64,000 nt of DNA from Allium sativum (lineage: Eukaryota; Streptophyta; Magnoliopsida; Asparagales; Amaryllidaceae). Under the pieces are notes generated by a model. It was given only the letters and a program-made list of their open reading frames with translations. It did not search any database and was not told the DNA's origin. Position numbers and translations under genes: made by a program. Below, piece after piece: positions 59,472-64,000 of the stretch (positions within the stretch are counted from its first letter, which is position 1; each line of letters starts with the position of its first letter). The DNA lies in the NCBI GenBank assembly GCA_030737875.1, contig CM060926.1:160343579-160407578 (forward strand), given 5' to 3'.

Positions 59472-62400
59472 TGAAACACCCCACCTCCGTTAGGGTCACT
59501 CTCAAAGGGAATGCCCTAATTTTGGTGGAGGTTTATAAGTACAAGTCACAGATATACAAGACAGATATAAGAACACATATTTGTAAACAGCGGAAGAACA
59601 ACAAACTTTATTTCATAAAATCAAATACGTGTTACAACAACATCCTTTCCAAAAACATAGCATAACATTTTCATAATCTGTCTTGAGTACATGATTTAAA
59701 GAAGCACAAATAAAACATAGATAAACTTCCAAAAGTCCCCATAGTGGATTGTCCAAAGCCATAGTTCAAAACAGGAAAGTCCAAGCAATACATTTCTCTT
59801 CTTCAAGCTGGATGTTGAGGCTGATCAAGCTGCTGTGTTCCCTCCCTGAGGACCGGGGGGGGGGAACGGAAGAAAGAAGACGAAAGAAAAATAGAGTCAG
59901 ACATAAAGCCTGAGTAAGTCTAGTACTACTTTGTCTATGAATAAAGAACTGGGTATGATAAGTAATAACAAGAAGTGGGCAAACACTATAACTTGGTTAA
60001 GTTGTCTAGGGTCGAATATACTATCGTACCCCAAGTTAATCTCTGAACCCATATAAACTAGTTTCCAACTGGCACCCCATAATCAGGGTGATGAGATCCA
60101 TTCAATGATGATCGGCTCCTACTCGTAAAGTTACATGTGTCTTACGGCCCCCGATGTCTGTAGTTACCTATGCTGGTCCCACCATGGGGTGTATCAAGTC
60201 CCATAGTGGCAACCCGACACAACCTTAGAGTGCAAAGGTATGCTACTGGTGTCCAGTGCTTTATTTTTCTGCGCCGGAGTGCGTGCACGCCCGCACACCG
60301 TTAGAACCTACACTGCTACACCACCGCCGTCGATTTGACCTCTTACAATCAGCCCAGTAATCGTGCCCCACCCTGCCTAGTTTCAGGGTATCCTGATACA
60401 CCTTTTAGGGTTACTGCTGAAAAGGGTCCCCCGTTACTAGGTTTTCTATCTCTAGCCAACATGCTAAGTTGGTTAAGTGTTTCCTAACCTAACCCCACCA
60501 GTCCGTTTAGTTTAGCATGTTCCATTTTGATTAAGTCTTTAGTCCACTTAATCCTAACAATCCTGACTCAGCCTTAATTGTCTTATTAAGGCCCTGACCT
60601 CTCACATTAGACAGGTATTGTTGTGGTTGCCTGTTGCCGGTTGGTTCCGGGCAGTCTTACGCCACAACTCAGTCTAACCTCGGGTCCTTGCTGGGCTCCA
60701 TGTTTAACCTCCCACATTGGATAGGTATTGTTGTGACTACTGGACAGCCGGGCGGTTCCGGGCAGGTTTACATCACAACTCAATCCAACCTCGGGTTAAA
60801 CACATCGTATTTTCTACATTTACATATCTTGTCATTCTTCTTTATTTCTTATATGTAAATATTTGCGGCCCATTATTAAGTTAATGGTGTAAAGATTACA
60901 CCAATCACGGGCCCAACCCATACTTGAATTTGGGCCCTTCTATTTTATATTTTCATTCATTAATTCATTTTAACCTAACGTTGTTTTCCCCCGTTTTACA
61001 CGTCCGTTCATATATATTGGACTTAGCCTTTTAAAGCCCAATTTAGCCATGCGAAAGGGGAGGCTTATGGCGTATACACAAAGAGGGGAAGGTGAGCGCA
61101 TGAACTTGCAATACGACGTTGGAAATACAAAATAGATATTGGTGTACTTGCATAGTGGTAACATAGGTGACATGAATCAAAGCATGTGAACTTGCATAGG
61201 TTTAACTACAACATGAACCTATATTCTTATTTAGGCATAATGTCAAACATAAGCATGTCATAAATATTCCTAGCATAAGCATAGCATAATGTCAAACATA
61301 AGCATGGCATAAATACTTCTAGCATAAACATGGCATAATGTCAGACATAAGCATGGCATAAATACTTCTAGCATAAACATGGCATAATGTCAAACATAAG
61401 CATGGCATAGGTAAAGTTAACTTTGTTCATGGCATAAACATAAACAAGTCATGTTCATAAGGTTTCTACATGTTTACAAAGGGGATACTTTGTTACTAAC
61501 ACAAAAGCATAGTTCAACTTAATCATGGTTTAAGTCTAATCACATAACGATGGTATAAACATACTTATGCATAAAAATTCCTAATCATGGTTTTTGCTTA
61601 AACTTGCAAAAAGGGATTTTTGAGTCTAACCTAGCCATGTCTCACATATGTCATCATATAATTCTTTTAAACAAGATAGACTTAATCATAGATTTCAATT
61701 ATGCCAAATATAATTCATAGCCTAGCCATATTCATAAGCATGACTTAATACATGGATTATGGTGTCAAAATTCCAACATAGTTTCATATGAACTATAACA
61801 ACCAAACTTGTCTCAATTGCTTGCAAAACGATTTATGCACAAAATATACATCATGACGACATAATAACAAAGCCCCAAACTTGCATAAATTTCACTCAAC
61901 TACATACATGTAGCTTCAACATAGATTACATAATTTGCGCAATATTCCAAACGTATATTTGCATAGAACTACCGCATGTAGTTCTTTATAATGAATAACA
62001 TAATTTTGCACAAACACGAATTACTTCCATTGCCACAATTCAAGCATACACATCAACACAGTTGTTTATTTATACCAAAGTAATACTCTACTTACAATGG
62101 TTGCGGCGAATTCTCTAATTAAGAGACACGATTCCTTTGTTGAATTGATTAGCTTTAGGTTGCTTGAATTGCTTTAGGCTTTAGAACTTTTTTTCCTAAC
62201 TCTCTCTCTAGTCGGCGGCTAATCTTTGTCGTTCCTCAGCAACATGGCGGCTATAATCTTATTTTGAATGAATAGATTAGGGTTTAGTCTAGGGTTGTTT
62301 ATATAGAGGTTAGGAATTGATTAGGACCCTTGATGTTGCTAGGTTAGATCGTAGCCATTCATTAGGAAGAGAGACCAATAAAAACTCGCCACCTAGCCCT

Positions 62401-62801
62401 AATGACAAAGCAAGCTTCTGAAAATCGGCCAAACACAGACCTGGCCAGCCAGGGCTAGACCAGACCTGGCCAGCAGGTCATTTTTGACCTGGGCGCACTT
62501 GGCAGGTGCGCCAGGTCAAAAATGTACTGGCGCACTTCACAGGTGCGCCAGTGCATTTTTGTTCTGGCGCACTTCCCAAGTGCGCCAGTGCATTCTGACC
62601 CGTTTTCCGGTTTTTCGCCCAACTTCGTTCGTCCATAACTTCTTCATACGATATCCGTTTTTCGAAAACTCGGACTCTATTTCGCGTATTTTTCCGAGAC
62701 GAACGCAATGGCATATCCCGTTTCCCTTAGTTCTTTGATTTGAAATTAATTATACTTTAATTTGTGAGTTTCACAGTTATAGAATTTCACGGGGTGTTAC
62801 A
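59472..62801 (-). mobile_element. Q 5' LTR, 3.33 kb
   Basis: Nearly identical to 52612-55942. Differences seen include T/A in CCCCA(T/A)GTTAAT, two in the GGTA(C/T)TGTTGTGG(C/T)TG block, G/A in TTGG(G/A)CTTAGCC and T/C in CAGGTG(T/C)GCCAG. The candidate acceptor CAG is lost here. The TATA box is at 62294-62309 and the donor at 62095. The array is at 61229-61420. No gene is seen. Confidence 0.95.
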
Positions 62802-62806
62802 GTGCT
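62802..62806. repeat. Target-site duplication GTGCT, right copy (element Q)
   Basis: Matches 52607-52611. Confidence 0.95.
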
Positions 62807-64000
62807 CAAACATAACTGTGTGCCTACAGCTTCTTGCAGACTCCGCCAAAACTCACTTGTGAAGATAGGGTCTCGGTCACTAACAATGCTGGAGGGTATC
62901 CCATGAAGTCGAACTATTTCCTTGAGATAAAGAGATGCTAGAGATGAAGCAGTCCTTCTACTCTTGATAGGTATAAAGTGGGCGCTTTTAGTAAGCCTAT
63001 CCACTATTACCCAAATGCTAGTGTTGCCTCTCCTCGACCTAGGCAGTCCATCAATGAAGTCCATTGAAATGCTATCCCACTTCCACTGTGGGACCACTAG
63101 AGGGTGAAGTAGTCCTCCAGGCTTCTTTTGTTCCGCCTTGACCCGTTGGCAGGTCATGCGCTTAGAAATGAAATCTGCCACGTCTTGCTTCATGCCGCTC
63201 CAAAAGAAAGTCCTTTTTATATCCTTGTACATCTTATCACCGCCAGGGTGTATAGTCATCTTGGAATGATGCGCTTCCTCAAGAACCTTTTTTGTCAACT
63301 CCCTTGCTTGTGGGACTCATAATCTTCCATCTCGTTTCAGCCAACCCTTATCATCGATGGCGTACCTACTGAGGTGACTAGAGGTCTCTCCCCTAATAAG
63401 TTTATAAATCACATCAACAAGCTGAGGGTCTTCACGTTGTGCTGCCCCTATTGAGTCTAAGAGAGTAAGGCGTACTTCGAGAGATGCGAACAATCCCGGT
63501 ACAAAATCCGAGGAGGGCCTAAAGTTGAAACTGGCTATATACTCCAAGTTTTTCCTTTCCACAAAGAGAGGGCTTAGGGTCAGTTTCTTTCGGCTCAACG
63601 CGTCCGCTACCACGTTGCCTTTTCCGGGAGTATAGGAAATTTCAAAGTCATACGAGGTAAGGAACTCCATCTATCTTTGCTGCCTCAAGTTAAGATCCTT
63701 CTGCAAGAAGAGATATTTCAACGATTTATGGTCAGTGTATAATTCAAACTTCTCACCTAGGAGATAATGGTGCCAAGACTTAAGTGCAAAGACAATGGCG
63801 GCCAACTCAAGATCGTGGGTTGGGTAGTTCTTTTCATGAACTTTCAATTGTCTTCCGCCATAAGCTACTACCCTTCCTTCTTGCATTAGAACATCGCCTA
63901 GTCTCATTCCACATGCATCTGTGTATACTGTGAACATTTTTCTTCCATCTGGCAAGGTCAGAACTGGGGCTGTTGTGAGAGCCCTTTTAAATCGCTGGAA
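62807..64000 (-). pseudogene. X pol: RT end, RNase H and integrase core, two nonsense changes
   Basis: Reading leftward from 64000: end of RT connection, RNase H with [16 protein letters not shown] (first Asp), [13 protein letters not shown] (Glu) and [12 protein letters not shown] (Asp), then a TAG at 63671-63673 where a Trp is usual (RQQR-stop-MEF). It continues with YTPGKGNVVADALSRKK and a TGA at 63317-63319. Integrase has the HH pair in [13 protein letters not shown] but [11 protein letters not shown], so the first zinc Cys is Arg. Core motifs are [16 protein letters not shown] (first Asp) and [14 protein letters not shown] (second Asp). It ends at GTQLCLST where Q entered. No frameshift is visible, so it is recently disabled. 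The frame leaves the window to the right. Confidence 0.92.

Larger units (their letters stand above)
52612..62801 (-). mobile_element. Element Q: recent minus-strand chromovirus inserted in X integrase
   Basis: 5' LTR 59472-62801 (3330 bp), primer site 59458-59469, gag/protease/RT start, scrambled pol remnants, polypurine tract, 3' LTR 52612-55942 (3331 bp). The LTRs differ by about nine substitutions and one indel, near 0.3%, so insertion is recent. Gag has a frameshift and a stop, and most of RT, RNase H and integrase is deleted, so it was mobilised by other elements. Q and X share LTR structure closely: this is a family inserting into its own member. Confidence 0.95.
38478..64000 (-). mobile_element. 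Element X: minus-strand chromovirus, interrupted by P and Q, 5' end outside
   Basis: X comprises its 3' LTR (38478-40232 plus 49992-51231), a 3' untranslated part (51232-51771), integrase C-terminus and chromodomain (51772-52611), then, beyond Q, integrase core and RNase H (62807-64000). Its RT, gag and 5' LTR lie beyond the window. Removing P and Q with one copy of each target duplication leaves a collinear element. It is the best preserved pol in the window: only two stops and no frameshift in the visible part. Confidence 0.88.

Overview
The window is intergenic DNA of a flowering plant, almost wholly made of nested Ty3/gypsy LTR retrotransposons. Evidence: LTRs begin TGTAAC and end in (A)CA; primer sites match the 3' end of plant initiator-Met tRNA (TGGTATCAGAGC); polypurine tracts sit directly before LTRs; and gag, aspartic protease, RT, RNase H, integrase and C-terminal chromodomain-like segments are readable in order. 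They look like chromoviruses, probably the long-LTR Tekay/Del type. I see no intact host gene, rRNA, tRNA or CRISPR. I label the elements A, H, B, M, W, Z, Y, X, P and Q. The species cannot be named from the sequence.

Left half: 1-5154 is an old minus-strand LTR (A). Its 5' end abuts a decayed plus-strand element H (gag/protease 5155-6146, pol 20316-23325, 3' LTR 23426-28036). H is split inside its protease by element B (6147-20310, duplicated target TTCGA). B has two LTRs of about 6.86 kb around only 438 bp, which carry a primer site and polypurine tract but no gene. A minus LTR fragment M (28037-31101) follows, then about 1.8 kb of unassigned DNA (31102-32890), the only stretch not clearly LTR-derived.

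Right half: this is a Russian doll. Minus LTR W (about 32890-33414) is entered by Z (33415-35848), Z by Y (35849-38477), and Y by X (38478 to beyond 64000, minus). X's 3' LTR is split by plus-strand element P (40233-49986, target TTTAA). X's integrase is split by its close relative Q (52612-62801, minus, target GTGCT). P and Q each have LTR pairs differing at only about 0.3% of sites, so both inserted recently, yet their pol regions are wrecked. They must have been copied by enzymes from other elements.

Most interesting: (1) the long LTRs appear to carry an intron. There is a conserved GTAAGT or GTGAGA a few hundred bases after the TATA box, then hairpin-rich tandem arrays, then (best in P and Q) a branch-point-like CTGAC, a pyrimidine tract and CAG. 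(2) Two short RNA hairpins lie just upstream of the polypurine tract, with paired compensating changes between families. (3) B is nearly all LTR. (4) A TTCCGCTGT box sits about 115-180 bp before the LTR 3' end in most families. All are proposals from reading the sequence; none has been tested.
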